Of a DNA stretch of 64,000 bases, positions 30,094 to 39,650 are shown piece after piece. The first letter of the stretch is position 1. The number at the start of each line of letters is the position of its first letter. The notes below the pieces were generated by a model that was given only the letters and a program-made list of their open reading frames with translations, made no database searches and was not told the origin of the DNA. The translations under genes and the position numbers were made by a program. Origin of the DNA: Planctomycetota bacterium (lineage in GTDB: Bacteria; Planctomycetota; Phycisphaerae; SM23-33); NCBI GenBank assembly GCA_030635145.1, contig DAOVZK010000006.1, forward strand, positions 1 to 64,000. The letters are read 5' to 3'.

Positions 30094-30930
30094 ATGCTTG
30101 CAGCAGGTTTAGTTCAAATTTGGATGATTCCCCCCATGTTGATTCTGCTGGGAGGTTGGATATTTTTTGGTGGCTACCTATTTCAAAAATCCCTGCTGAA
30201 ACATACCGACAAGCGGCGGGTGAGTTATGGATCGGGTGTGCTGACATCGTTTCTATGCGGTTCGGTGGGTGGAGTTCCCGCTGTACTGGCGTTGTTTATG
30301 GGCATGAATCTTGGTAGTGGCACGGGGCGGATGGTGTCTATTATTCTCAGTGCTGTTGCTGGGCTGATATGCTTTGCTGTGATCGCATATCTGGTTGTCT
30401 GGACGATGCTCAAAAAAGAATCAGCCAAAACCTCCTTCCGCGTAGCCCTGGTTCCCATTGTTGTGATCATCGCCCTCGGAGGCGTTATTGGTGTCGGCTG
30501 TGGAATACCCGCGTATTTTCAGGCACAACACCGAGGCTTCCTGAACAGCCAAGTTGCCCCGACGCAGATGAAACTAGTGCAAATTTACAAAGCACTGCTC
30601 CGCAATTTTCCGACCGATCCGCCCCAGACACTCGACGTGCTGATTGAAAAGAAACTCATACCTGAAGATGGATTGACCAGCTCCGCCAAACCGGATGGAA
30701 AAGGATTTTTCTATCATCCCCCGAATAAACTCCTCACTCGACTTGATCCAGAGCATCAAGATCAGTTGTTGGCGTGTGACTTCGCCGAAAATTTCGATGG
30801 CGAGTTTTACTGTGTCATCTACACCTATGGTGCACCCGCCGTTCTTGGTGAGCAGGCTTTCAAGGTGGTGTTGGATGAGCCGATCAATAAGGAATTTGCT
30901 GAGGCATTTCGCAAGGCAGACGAGAAATAG
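30094..30930 (+). CDS. Membrane protein of unknown function
   Basis: Several TM helices then a soluble C-terminal domain. Confidence 0.6.
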   Translation: MLAAGLVQIWMIPPMLILLGGWIFFGGYLFQKSLLKHTDKRRVSYGSGVLTSFLCGSVGGVPAVLALFMGMNLGSGTGRMVSIILSAVAGLICFAVIAYLVVWTMLKKESAKTSFRVALVPIVVIIALGGVIGVGCGIPAYFQAQHRGFLNSQVAPTQMKLVQIYKALLRNFPTDPPQTLDVLIEKKLIPEDGLTSSAKPDGKGFFYHPPNKLLTRLDPEHQDQLLACDFAENFDGEFYCVIYTYGAPAVLGEQAFKVVLDEPINKEFAEAFRKADEK

Positions 30931-30988
30931 CGGAAGACCCGGGTGCGACATTTCATCTTGCCACAGCTGAGATAACCGTTAGGAGATT

Positions 30989-32890
30989 ATGTGCGGTTTC
31001 GCCGGTGAATTCGTTTTCGGTGCTGGTGAAGCAGACCAGCTGATAGTGGGACGCATGGGCGCGACGCTTACCCATCGCGGCCCCGATGAAGAGGGAACGT
31101 TCGTGTCGGGCGACCGGCGATGTGCGATTGCATTTCGGCGGTTAAGCGTAATCGATCCCCCCGAATCACATCAGCCGATGACCTCCTCCGACGGAAAAAC
31201 CAGCATCGCCTTCAATGGTGAGATCTACAATTTTCGTCAGCTCCGCGAAAAACTCTCCGCTGCCGGGGCAAGATTCCGCACCCATGGCGATACCGAGGTT
31301 CTGCTGGAATTATTCCGCGCCAAAGGCATCGGCGCCTTGGAAGAGCTGGTGGGCATGTTCGCATTCGCCGCCTACGATGCCAACGTTCATACGCTGACGC
31401 TCGCTCGCGACCGCCTCGGGCAAAAACCACTATGGTACTCAACGCTGCCCGACAGAATCGTCTTTGCCTCCGAGCCCAAAGCCCTGCTGTTGCATCCGGG
31501 TATCGACAAAACTCCCGACCGCAGCGCGATCGCAGCATTTTGCACAATCGGATACGTACCTGCCCCGAGTTCGGCATGGAGCGGAATCCGAAAGTTGGCA
31601 CCGGGGTCGTCGCTGGTTTGCTCGGCAGCTGGGCCCGCCGAACCAGTACGATACTGGACGCCGAAAATCGCATCTCCATCTGCGGGTTTGTCCATGAGCG
31701 ACGCGGTCGACAAAGTTCGCGACCAGCTCGAGCAGGCTGTTAATATGCGAATGGTCTCCGACGTTCCGCTCGGTGCGCTGCTGTCTGGCGGGGTCGACTC
31801 TGCTGTTGTCGTTGCGCTCATGAGCGCAGCTGCTGGCAAAACCGGCGGCGTCAAAACCTTCACCGCCTGCTTCGACGACCCCCGCTACAATGAAGGTCCC
31901 ATCGCCAAACGCGTAGCCGAACACTGCAACACCGACCACACCGAATTGCGGATTGCGCCCGACCCTCGCGGAATGCTCGACTGGGTTGTCGACCACTACG
32001 ACGAACCGTTTGCCGACTCCAGCGCGATACCGACGCATCTGATTTCCCGCGCCGCCCGCGAGCATGTCACCGTCGCACTTACCGGAGACGGCGGAGACGA
32101 AGCCTTCGCCGGGTACGACCGCTATCGCGCCATGCACATGACGCAAAACATGTCCGTCGCAAAGTACATCGCAATCACAATCGCTGCCGCCGTTGCTCGG
32201 CGCTTCGCGAGCAAAAACGAACGCTCACGCCGCGCCCGTCTCGTGCGTTTTGCCGCCGCCATCGATCTGCCCCCAGCTGTGCAGTACTTCAAGTACCGAC
32301 GACTTTTCGGCCCCGACGAATTGCTCGAAATTTTCAGCAACGATTTTCTCGCTAGTGGGAATGTCGACGTCGATGCCCCAGCTGAGTGGTTCTGCGACTT
32401 GTACGAATCCGGCGGGCAGGATGACGAAGTTGCAAATGCGCAGCTGTGCGATTTGGCGACGTATCTTCCCGACGATCTGCTCGTAAAATCCGACATTGCA
32501 TCGATGGCAGCCTCGCTTGAACTTCGCGCACCGATGCTGGACCATCGCGTTATCGAACTCGCCCTGAATCTCCCGACCGAAACCAAACTCAACTCCCACC
32601 GCGGAAAGCTGGTGCTCCGCGAAGCCTTCGCGCACATGCTACCACCAGGTGCTTTCGATCATCCCAAACGCGGGTTCGGGGTTCCGCTGGGCGATTGGCT
32701 GCGAAATGAACTTCGCGACGAGATGGCCGAGACTTTAAACGACCCCGCCCTGGAAAAAATGGGCCTCTTTGATAAAAGCGCGATGAACAATCTTATGAAC
32801 GCACATCTTGCAGGGCGGCGCGATTATTCGCATCAGCTTTGGGCGATGATGGTTCTGGGGCGGTGGTTTGCAAAATTCGGGGGCGTGTGA
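30989..32890 (+). CDS. asnB: Asparagine synthase (glutamine-hydrolysing)
   Basis: MCGFAGEF N-terminal nucleophile Cys; LSGGVDSAVV. Confidence 0.95.
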   Translation: MCGFAGEFVFGAGEADQLIVGRMGATLTHRGPDEEGTFVSGDRRCAIAFRRLSVIDPPESHQPMTSSDGKTSIAFNGEIYNFRQLREKLSAAGARFRTHGDTEVLLELFRAKGIGALEELVGMFAFAAYDANVHTLTLARDRLGQKPLWYSTLPDRIVFASEPKALLLHPGIDKTPDRSAIAAFCTIGYVPAPSSAWSGIRKLAPGSSLVCSAAGPAEPVRYWTPKIASPSAGLSMSDAVDKVRDQLEQAVNMRMVSDVPLGALLSGGVDSAVVVALMSAAAGKTGGVKTFTACFDDPRYNEGPIAKRVAEHCNTDHTELRIAPDPRGMLDWVVDHYDEPFADSSAIPTHLISRAAREHVTVALTGDGGDEAFAGYDRYRAMHMTQNMSVAKYIAITIAAAVARRFASKNERSRRARLVRFAAAIDLPPAVQYFKYRRLFGPDELLEIFSNDFLASGNVDVDAPAEWFCDLYESGGQDDEVANAQLCDLATYLPDDLLVKSDIASMAASLELRAPMLDHRVIELALNLPTETKLNSHRGKLVLREAFAHMLPPGAFDHPKRGFGVPLGDWLRNELRDEMAETLNDPALEKMGLFDKSAMNNLMNAHLAGRRDYSHQLWAMMVLGRWFAKFGGV

Positions 32891-32931
32891 TTTTGGTGCG
32901 AGTAGAGTATTTATAACCGTTCGCATAATTT

Positions 32932-33137
32932 TGGACAGGATAACAAGATCGGATATTAGGTTAAAAAATCCTGTTAATCATAATTAAAAATGTTACACAT
33001 CTGATGGTATTCAACATTACCCCGTCGCAATTAGATTTACTGTTCATAGTTTTTGTTTTCTTTTCAATAATTTAGATTTTATCCTGTGATCCTGTCAAAA
33101 AAGAAAAATTAGTTGGATTGACAGGAAGAAGAGAGGG
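32932..33137. repeat. Intergenic element with ends GGACAGGATAACAAGAT...ATCCTGTCAAAAAAG...TTGACAGGAAGAAGAGAGG
   Basis: Both ends recur inverted at 58473-58620. Confidence 0.7.
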
Positions 33138-33165
33138 GCGATGGGGAGTTTGCGATTATGAATTG

Positions 33166-34236
33166 CTATGACAGCCGTTTGAAAAGGTTGAGGTAGTCCC
33201 GCAGCGATTTGCGAACCGTACTCGTGCCGGTGCAGAATTTGTCGCACTGTTTCGTGATCCGCCGTCGCTCCGATTTGCCCAGCTGCGACCGCCACATTTG
33301 CCCCACATCATCCGTCGCGATATTTCCGAGCGGGGTTAAGTGCGATTGGCACAGCAGCACGTCGCCGTTTGAAAGGATCGACAGGTTTCGCAACGGCACG
33401 CGGCAGATACCGAGATTCGATGGAATCTGCCCACTGAAATGTTCCGTCCACAGCTGCATTGAGGCGGGGGAGTTCATTATTGGATCACCGGCGCGTTTCA
33501 TTTCCGTCAGGCGTTCCACGAGATTCAGCACCGCAGACAGCGGAATCCGCATGAGTTTTTCGCTTTCGGGCGACCATTTGACCATCGGCTGAAAATTTAC
33601 ACCGGCTGCCTCGACGCTCTTTGCGAATTCGACAACTTCGTGTACGCTGTCGATATTTGTTGTGCACACCAGCGGGCGAATGATAATCCGCGCAGAGCTG
33701 CCGCTACGCTTGATCGCGCTGGCGAGATTTTCGACGTTGCGTTTTACTTTTTCCAGCAGCCCGGGCACCCCGCGCAGCGAGTCGTGAATTTCCGGGTTCA
33801 TGCTGTCGATCGAAACATTGATGTTGAATATCCCAGCACCCAGCAGCTTCTCGATATTCCCGTCGTTCAGCAGTAATCCGTTGGTGGTGATGCCGCTGGT
33901 TACACCCATCGCGCGGGTGGCGTGGAGAATTTCGAACAGGTCGTTTCGCATCAGCGCCTCAGCTGCGCAGAACTGCACGTGATATGAGCCAGAAAGATGT
34001 TTCAGCGAGCGTAGCGCCCGAATCCAGTCAGCTGCGGGTAGTTCAGATTCAACCGGGTCGCGCCAGTACGTGCACATTTCGCAGCGTGCGTTGCAGCGGG
34101 TGGTGAGTATCGCGTATATCTGCACCGGGCGAGTGAAGTCTAACCCCGTGCGGACGAACAGTTGCTCCGCAAATTTGCTTCGCAGATTCGCCAACGCCAA
34201 TCGCACTAACCGAGATTTTTCGTCGCCGTTTGTCAT
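33166..34236 (-). CDS. Radical SAM/SPASM-like protein
   Basis: TTRCNARCEMCTYW; Cys-containing C-terminus. Confidence 0.88.
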   Translation of the reverse strand: MTNGDEKSRLVRLALANLRSKFAEQLFVRTGLDFTRPVQIYAILTTRCNARCEMCTYWRDPVESELPAADWIRALRSLKHLSGSYHVQFCAAEALMRNDLFEILHATRAMGVTSGITTNGLLLNDGNIEKLLGAGIFNINVSIDSMNPEIHDSLRGVPGLLEKVKRNVENLASAIKRSGSSARIIIRPLVCTTNIDSVHEVVEFAKSVEAAGVNFQPMVKWSPESEKLMRIPLSAVLNLVERLTEMKRAGDPIMNSPASMQLWTEHFSGQIPSNLGICRVPLRNLSILSNGDVLLCQSHLTPLGNIATDDVGQMWRSQLGKSERRRITKQCDKFCTGTSTVRKSLRDYLNLFKRLS

Positions 34237-34672
34237 CACCGCCACATGATAACACCGCACCCGGGCGTTTTCGCCATGAAATTTCGATATCTTTTGGTTA
34301 CCTCTAAAATTTCGATTTTTTACTACGTACGCCGCCTTAAAGTCCAATGTTTGTTGTCCGCTGTGGGAGGCGGTTTAGTAGATTGTCAAATAATTAGCGG
34401 TACTCTTTCGTTTTGCAAATGCGAAAATTCCTCAGAAATATCCGCCAAATCGTGCGAACATCATTAATTTATACATTTTCTCAAAATACCACTTAACGCC
34501 GCCGCGACTGACTCCGATTATCTAATGTCAGACGGAAATCTTTCCATCGCCCTCGGGCGAAACGGAGGATATTGCCACGGAATAACGAGGTTTTGCGCGC
34601 ATTTGGCGAGGGGCCTCACAGGCGAAAAAAGAGTTATGAATGTCCGAATCGAAAGTTTTAAGGAGCGCGGAA

Positions 34673-35443
34673 ATGCAAACCGTGGAAATATTCAAGCAGT
34701 ATCTGGAGCATCTTTTTTCGGGGAACCGATCAAGTGCCCGCGAGCTTCTTTTTGATGCCAACGATCGCGGGTTTGGTGCGGAGCGATTGCTTACGCACAT
34801 CATTTGGCCGGCGATGGAACAAATCGAACGACTGTACCGTAAGGATCGCATCTCGAAAATCAGCGAACATATCGCCACGCGAATCAACCGCATGTTGGCG
34901 AATCAGCTTCAGCGGGTATTACGAAAGAATCCCCAGAACGGCCGACGAATTGTCGTGCTGTGCGGAGATGACGAGCGAGCTGAACTTGGGGCGCAGATTA
35001 TGAGCGACATGTTCGAGGCACAGGGATGGAACGTGTGGTTTATCGGTGGCGGAGTAGCTAACGACGAAATTCTAAAATTTGTCGGGCAGACCAAGCCCGA
35101 TATCCTGATGGTGCATGCGTCACTGCCTCCGGAGGTGCCCGAGGTTCGCAAGCTCATCAAAATGATTCGCGAAGTGGGAATTTGCGAAGAAATGCAGGTT
35201 ATGGTTTGTGGAGGAATCTACAACCGGGCAGAAGACCTCGCCGAAGAGATCAACGCCGACCTGTTTGCTCATGATCCGACAGAAGCCCTTTGCCTAGTGG
35301 AGAGCAGCCCGCAGAGGATTATTCGCGAGGATAAACCTGAACCCGGACGGCGCCGAAAACGTAAGAAGAAACAGCAGTTGGTGCAAATCCAAGAGCTCAG
35401 AGATCGACTTGGCGTACCAGCGGACACCACCGAGGAAGCTTAG
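34673..35443 (+). CDS. B12-binding-domain-like protein (lacks canonical DxHxxG His)
   Basis: Helical cap region ISEHIATRINRMLA followed by VVLCGDDERAELGAQIMSDMFEAQGWNVWFIGGGVANDEI. Confidence 0.7.
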   Translation: MQTVEIFKQYLEHLFSGNRSSARELLFDANDRGFGAERLLTHIIWPAMEQIERLYRKDRISKISEHIATRINRMLANQLQRVLRKNPQNGRRIVVLCGDDERAELGAQIMSDMFEAQGWNVWFIGGGVANDEILKFVGQTKPDILMVHASLPPEVPEVRKLIKMIREVGICEEMQVMVCGGIYNRAEDLAEEINADLFAHDPTEALCLVESSPQRIIREDKPEPGRRRKRKKKQQLVQIQELRDRLGVPADTTEEA

Positions 35444-35545
35444 GCCAAAGCGGACTTGGCGCTGTGCGGGTGTGGAGGTTTTTTTATAGGGAGGCACCCG
35501 CATGGCTGACAATTTAGATTTAGACCGCACAAAATCTCGGATTTA

Positions 35546-35651
35546 CGGGGTTTTGGTTGGGTTCTTCACTCGTCAATGGGACCAAAATTGTCTCAGCTGA
35601 AGAGTATCGTCCAAAATGGCCTTGAAGAACCAGACCGAGACCCCGTTTTTT
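35546..35651 (+). terminator. Long hairpin (about 22 bp stem incl. G-U pairs) with T6 tail
   Basis: CGGGGTTTTGGTTGGGTTCTTCA ... TGAAGAACCAGACCGAGACCCCG TTTTTT. Confidence 0.65.
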
Positions 35652-35700
35652 ATGCCTCCGCGGCCACTGGTGCCTAGTCCCTAATCCCTATTGCCTACCC

Positions 35701-36354
35701 TTAGCGGTTTTGCATTTTCGCGCAGAAATTTTCGGCGTTACGGAACATTTTTTCCAATTCGTCGGGGGTGAGTCCTGCGCCGGTGGCCACCTTCTCGGCG
35801 TAGCTGCGCGTCGGCATCTGGTCGGGTGTGTGTGCGTCGGATCCGAAAATCAGCTTCGCGCCGGTTTGTCGCGCGGCAGCTACCACATGTCCGTTGCACA
35901 GCGAGTGCCCCGCCTTGGACGAAATTTCCAGCATCACACCGCGCTGCTCTGCCAGCTGTGCGTCTTCGAGCGATATCAGCCCCGGGTGCGCGAGAATATC
36001 CGCCCCGGCCTCAATGGCAGCCCGGTTCGTACCCGCCTCGACCGGTTCGCAGATCGTCTCACCGTGAACGATCACATACTGTGCCCCCAGTTCGCGGGCG
36101 TAGTTGGTGGCAGCTGCGATTTGCACGGGGCGAACGTGCGTAAGTTCCACACCGCAGAAGACGATGATGCGGTTGAGTTTGTTTTCGCTGAGGGCAGCCT
36201 TGTTGGCAATCGAGATCATATGCTCCAGCGTGGCGGGCCCGGCGTGGTCGCTGATGCCCAGCACGCGATAACCGGCGACTTCGGCGCGGCGGATATGCTC
36301 AGCTGGTTCCAACGCCCCGTCAGACAAAAACGTATGTGTGTGAAAATCTATCAT
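35701..36354 (-). CDS. PHP domain phosphoesterase/histidinol phosphatase-type protein
   Basis: MIDFHTHTFLSDG; GISDHAG; FGSDAHTPDQM. Confidence 0.9.
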   Translation of the reverse strand: MIDFHTHTFLSDGALEPAEHIRRAEVAGYRVLGISDHAGPATLEHMISIANKAALSENKLNRIIVFCGVELTHVRPVQIAAATNYARELGAQYVIVHGETICEPVEAGTNRAAIEAGADILAHPGLISLEDAQLAEQRGVMLEISSKAGHSLCNGHVVAAARQTGAKLIFGSDAHTPDQMPTRSYAEKVATGAGLTPDELEKMFRNAENFCAKMQNR

Positions 36355-36436
36355 GTTTAATCCTTGTCGAGTACCAACTGGAACCATGTTAATAAATTCC
36401 GCGACAAAATTCACTTCAATTAAGTTGTTAGTAATT

Positions 36437-36530
36437 AGTTTTCAGGTGTCAGTAAGAGAATGTCAAAGCTCCAGATCGAATTTATCTTGTCGTTTTTCTT
36501 GCTGAGAGCTGATTACTGATAACTGAAAAC
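36437..36530. repeat. Repeat with AGTTTTCAGGTGTCAGT...ACTGATAACTGAAAACT inverted ends
   Basis: Related element at 50777-50900. Confidence 0.65.
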
Positions 36531-36583
36531 TTTTTCCAGCTTTTTTCTCTTGAGGACTGGGCAGGAACGGTGAAAATAGCGGC

Positions 36584-37561
36584 ATGCAGGTAATTTTTTG
36601 TGGAAGTGGTGATTTCGCCTTACCGTCGTTTCAGGCGGTGGTGGCAGCTGGTTACGATGTGACAGCTGTGGTGACCCCTCCTGCGCGCAAGGCTGGCCGC
36701 GGCGGAAAGCTGCAATCCACACCCGTCGCCATCGCGGCTCGCGAGGCGAATCTCGAACTTCACGAAACCGCGAACATCAATTCGCCGGAATCGGTCGCGT
36801 ATCTAAAGTCGCGCGGTGCCGACGCCATCTGCGTAATCGAGTTCGGGCAACTCGTGAAAAAGCCCGTCCGCGACATCGCCAAGATCGACGCGTTTAATTT
36901 GCACGGTTCGCTCTTACCGCAGCTTCGCGGGGCGGGGCCGGTGAATTGGGCGATTATCAACGGGCTGACCGAAACGGGCGTGACGTCGTTTTCGCTCGTC
37001 GACAAAATGGACGCCGGGGACGTTTACATAAAATCGCGAGCGATAAAAATCGGCGAAACCATGCGCAGCGACGAGTTGCGCGCGACTTTGGCACAGCTGG
37101 GCGCGGAGGTGGTGCTGGAAACCCTCGCACTGCTGGAAAGCGGCAAGGCCGTACCCGAACCGCAAGACGACGCAAAAGCGACGCTGGCACCGAAGCTGAA
37201 AAAAAGCGACGGTTTTGTCGACTTCACCGCACCGGCGGAGCAAATCACACGATTAGTGCGTGGGGCATGGAATTGGCCTGGCGCGCAGGCAGACTTCCGC
37301 CGTGCCGACGGAAAAATTATCCCCGTGACAATCGCCAACGCTCGCACTGTTGAAATTCACAGCTACAATGGCGACGGCTGCGCGGACAAAACGCCCGGAA
37401 GCATCGACGGTGATCTTTACATACAAACCGGCGCGGGGCGGATCGAAATTCTGGAAATCAAACCAGCCGGCAAGCGGCTTATGCTATGGGACGACTTCGT
37501 AAACGGATATCGCGTCCATACAGGTGACGCTTTTTTAAGCAGGGATGCAAACGGAAAATGA
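36584..37561 (+). CDS. fmt: Methionyl-tRNA formyltransferase
   Basis: NLHGSLLPQLRGAGPVNWAIINGLTETGVT. Confidence 0.96.
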   Translation: MQVIFCGSGDFALPSFQAVVAAGYDVTAVVTPPARKAGRGGKLQSTPVAIAAREANLELHETANINSPESVAYLKSRGADAICVIEFGQLVKKPVRDIAKIDAFNLHGSLLPQLRGAGPVNWAIINGLTETGVTSFSLVDKMDAGDVYIKSRAIKIGETMRSDELRATLAQLGAEVVLETLALLESGKAVPEPQDDAKATLAPKLKKSDGFVDFTAPAEQITRLVRGAWNWPGAQADFRRADGKIIPVTIANARTVEIHSYNGDGCADKTPGSIDGDLYIQTGAGRIEILEIKPAGKRLMLWDDFVNGYRVHTGDAFLSRDANGK

Positions 37562-38952
37562 CAAACGGTATCGATAATAATTTTAGGACAAAGCGGTTTC
37601 CTCGCGAGATGGCAACGGATGCTCTGCGCGACAAAAACCAAAACGTGTCGGGGCGATTGAAACGGCTTTTATCGCAGGCGTCGCTTTCACCAGCCGACCG
37701 CGGCCTGGCGCGCGAGCTGACGATGGGAGTTGTGCGAACTCGCGGGGCACTCGATGCCGTCATCAACGCGTATCTCAACCAGCCCAACAAAAAAGTTCCT
37801 ATGCCGGTTCGCAACATCCTTCGCGTTGCGTTGTATCAGATTCTCTATCTCGACCGTATCCCAACGTTTGCCGCCATCGACGAGGCGGTCAATCAGACCA
37901 AGCAGTTTCACAAACGCCAAAGCGGAATGGTTAACGGGCTGCTGCGATCCGTCGACCGCGAAATTGCCCGCGTGGATATCGACCCTGCCGCCATGCCGCC
38001 CGAACCGGATGTCGTTACAACTTCGCAAAACCAGGCGTGGAAATTTCCGAAGGCGATTTTTCCTGATCCGCAATCCGACCCCGCAGAATATGTCGCAGCT
38101 GCGTGGTCGATGTCATTACCGCTGGCGCAAAAATGGGCAGAGCGTTTCGATCCGCAGCAACTCATGCGAATTGCGCGGGGTACCTGCTGCACGCCCCCGC
38201 TGACACTTCGTGTCAACACGCTCAAGGCCACCATGCAGCAAGCACTAGATGGATTTCAGGCGGCGGGGATTTCGGCATCGGTTCACAATAATGGCAAAAG
38301 CATCGTGCTGAATTCCGGCGACCTGTTCGGAAAGCTTCCCGACTTTGCCGCCGGGTTCTATCAACCCCAAGACCCGACGGCCACCGCGGTGGTAGCCGAC
38401 ATGGATCTGCAACCAGGAATGCGAGTGCTGGATTTTTGCGCAGCCCCGGGCACTAAGACAACACATATGGCAGAGCGAATGCAAAACGAAGGCACCGTCA
38501 TCGCCGCCGACGTTGACGAATACAAAATCGAAAAAATTTCCAGCAACGCACAACGCCTCGGAATCGACATTATCACAACAATGCTCGCCGAGCAGGTCGG
38601 GCAGCTGGACCCGGGAAGTTTCGACATTGTATTGGCCGACGCACCTTGCAGTAACACGGGCGTTTTGGCACGGCGGCCTGAGGCGAAATGGCGGTTCGAG
38701 GCAGACACGATCGGCCCGGTCGTAAACACACAGCAGCAGATTCTCGATATGGCGTCGATTTTTGTCAAACCCGGCGGCCAGCTGGTCTACAGTATCTGCA
38801 GCATCGAACCGGAAGAAGGACCGCACGTGGCGAAATCTTTCGCGCAACGCAGCGGGATGAAATTGTGCGGCGAGAAGCCAACACTCCCAGCTGGTGCGGA
38901 CAACCCACAAGCGTGGTGCGACGGTGGATACGTCGCGACATTTAAGAAATAA
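37558..38952 (+). CDS. rsmB: 16S rRNA (cytosine-C5) methyltransferase RsmB-like
   Basis: VLDFCAAPGTKTTHMAE; ADAPCSNTGVL; N-terminal NusB-like domain; ATGA overlap with fmt. Confidence 0.92.
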   Translation: MTNGIDNNFRTKRFPREMATDALRDKNQNVSGRLKRLLSQASLSPADRGLARELTMGVVRTRGALDAVINAYLNQPNKKVPMPVRNILRVALYQILYLDRIPTFAAIDEAVNQTKQFHKRQSGMVNGLLRSVDREIARVDIDPAAMPPEPDVVTTSQNQAWKFPKAIFPDPQSDPAEYVAAAWSMSLPLAQKWAERFDPQQLMRIARGTCCTPPLTLRVNTLKATMQQALDGFQAAGISASVHNNGKSIVLNSGDLFGKLPDFAAGFYQPQDPTATAVVADMDLQPGMRVLDFCAAPGTKTTHMAERMQNEGTVIAADVDEYKIEKISSNAQRLGIDIITTMLAEQVGQLDPGSFDIVLADAPCSNTGVLARRPEAKWRFEADTIGPVVNTQQQILDMASIFVKPGGQLVYSICSIEPEEGPHVAKSFAQRSGMKLCGEKPTLPAGADNPQAWCDGGYVATFKK

Positions 38953-38979
38953 TACGAAGCAACAAAAGCGGAAATAAGC

Positions 38980-39462
38980 GTGGCCAAAAAGAAAGAACAA
39001 TCTAAACCCAAGGGTGTGCGAATTACAAATCGCAGAGGCCGGCGGGATTTTCACGTTCTCGAAGTGCTCGAGTGCGGTGTTGAGCTGCTCGGGACGGAAG
39101 TAAAAAGCCTGCGCGCCGGGCAAGCCAAAATCGACGAGGCCTACATCCGCATCGACAACAACCAGCTGTTTCTCGTCGGAGCAAATATCGCCCTATACCC
39201 CCTTGCCGGTGAAAGTATGCAGCATGTTACGACCCGCAAGCGAAAATTGCTGGTGCATCGGCGGCAAATCGAAAAACTACAGATGCACGTCAATCAAAAG
39301 GGCAAAACGCTGATTCCGCTTGTGATATATTTCCATCACGGGTGGGCGAAAGTCGAAATCGGCGTCGCCGAAGGCAAGCGGCAATACGACAAGCGAGACT
39401 CCCTACGCAAAAAAGATCAGCAACGCGATATGGATCGGGCCATACGGCAACGGCGGCGATAA
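38980..39462 (+). CDS. smpB: SsrA-binding protein
   Basis: NRRGRRDFHVLEVLECGVELLGTEVKSLRAGQAKIDEAY. Confidence 0.97.
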   Translation: MAKKKEQSKPKGVRITNRRGRRDFHVLEVLECGVELLGTEVKSLRAGQAKIDEAYIRIDNNQLFLVGANIALYPLAGESMQHVTTRKRKLLVHRRQIEKLQMHVNQKGKTLIPLVIYFHHGWAKVEIGVAEGKRQYDKRDSLRKKDQQRDMDRAIRQRRR

Positions 39463-39579
39463 CGCAGGTGTCTTTCATGCACGACGTGATATTCTTCAAA
39501 ACGACAATTAACAATTAAAAAAATGTATAAAAACATATTGTGATTACCCCTCGATCTGGTTATGTCTTAGAAGATCACT

Positions 39580-39604
39580 GCTATATGATACTATATCATA
39601 CAGC
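39580..39604. promoter_or_regulatory. 11 bp inverted repeat GCTATATGATA-CTA-TATCATACAGC, candidate operator
   Basis: One mismatch; ~47 bp upstream of the R-M gene start. Confidence 0.4.
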
Positions 39605-39650
39605 AAGACTAAGCGTTATGGATAAAATTGCAAAAGGATGATTATAAATA

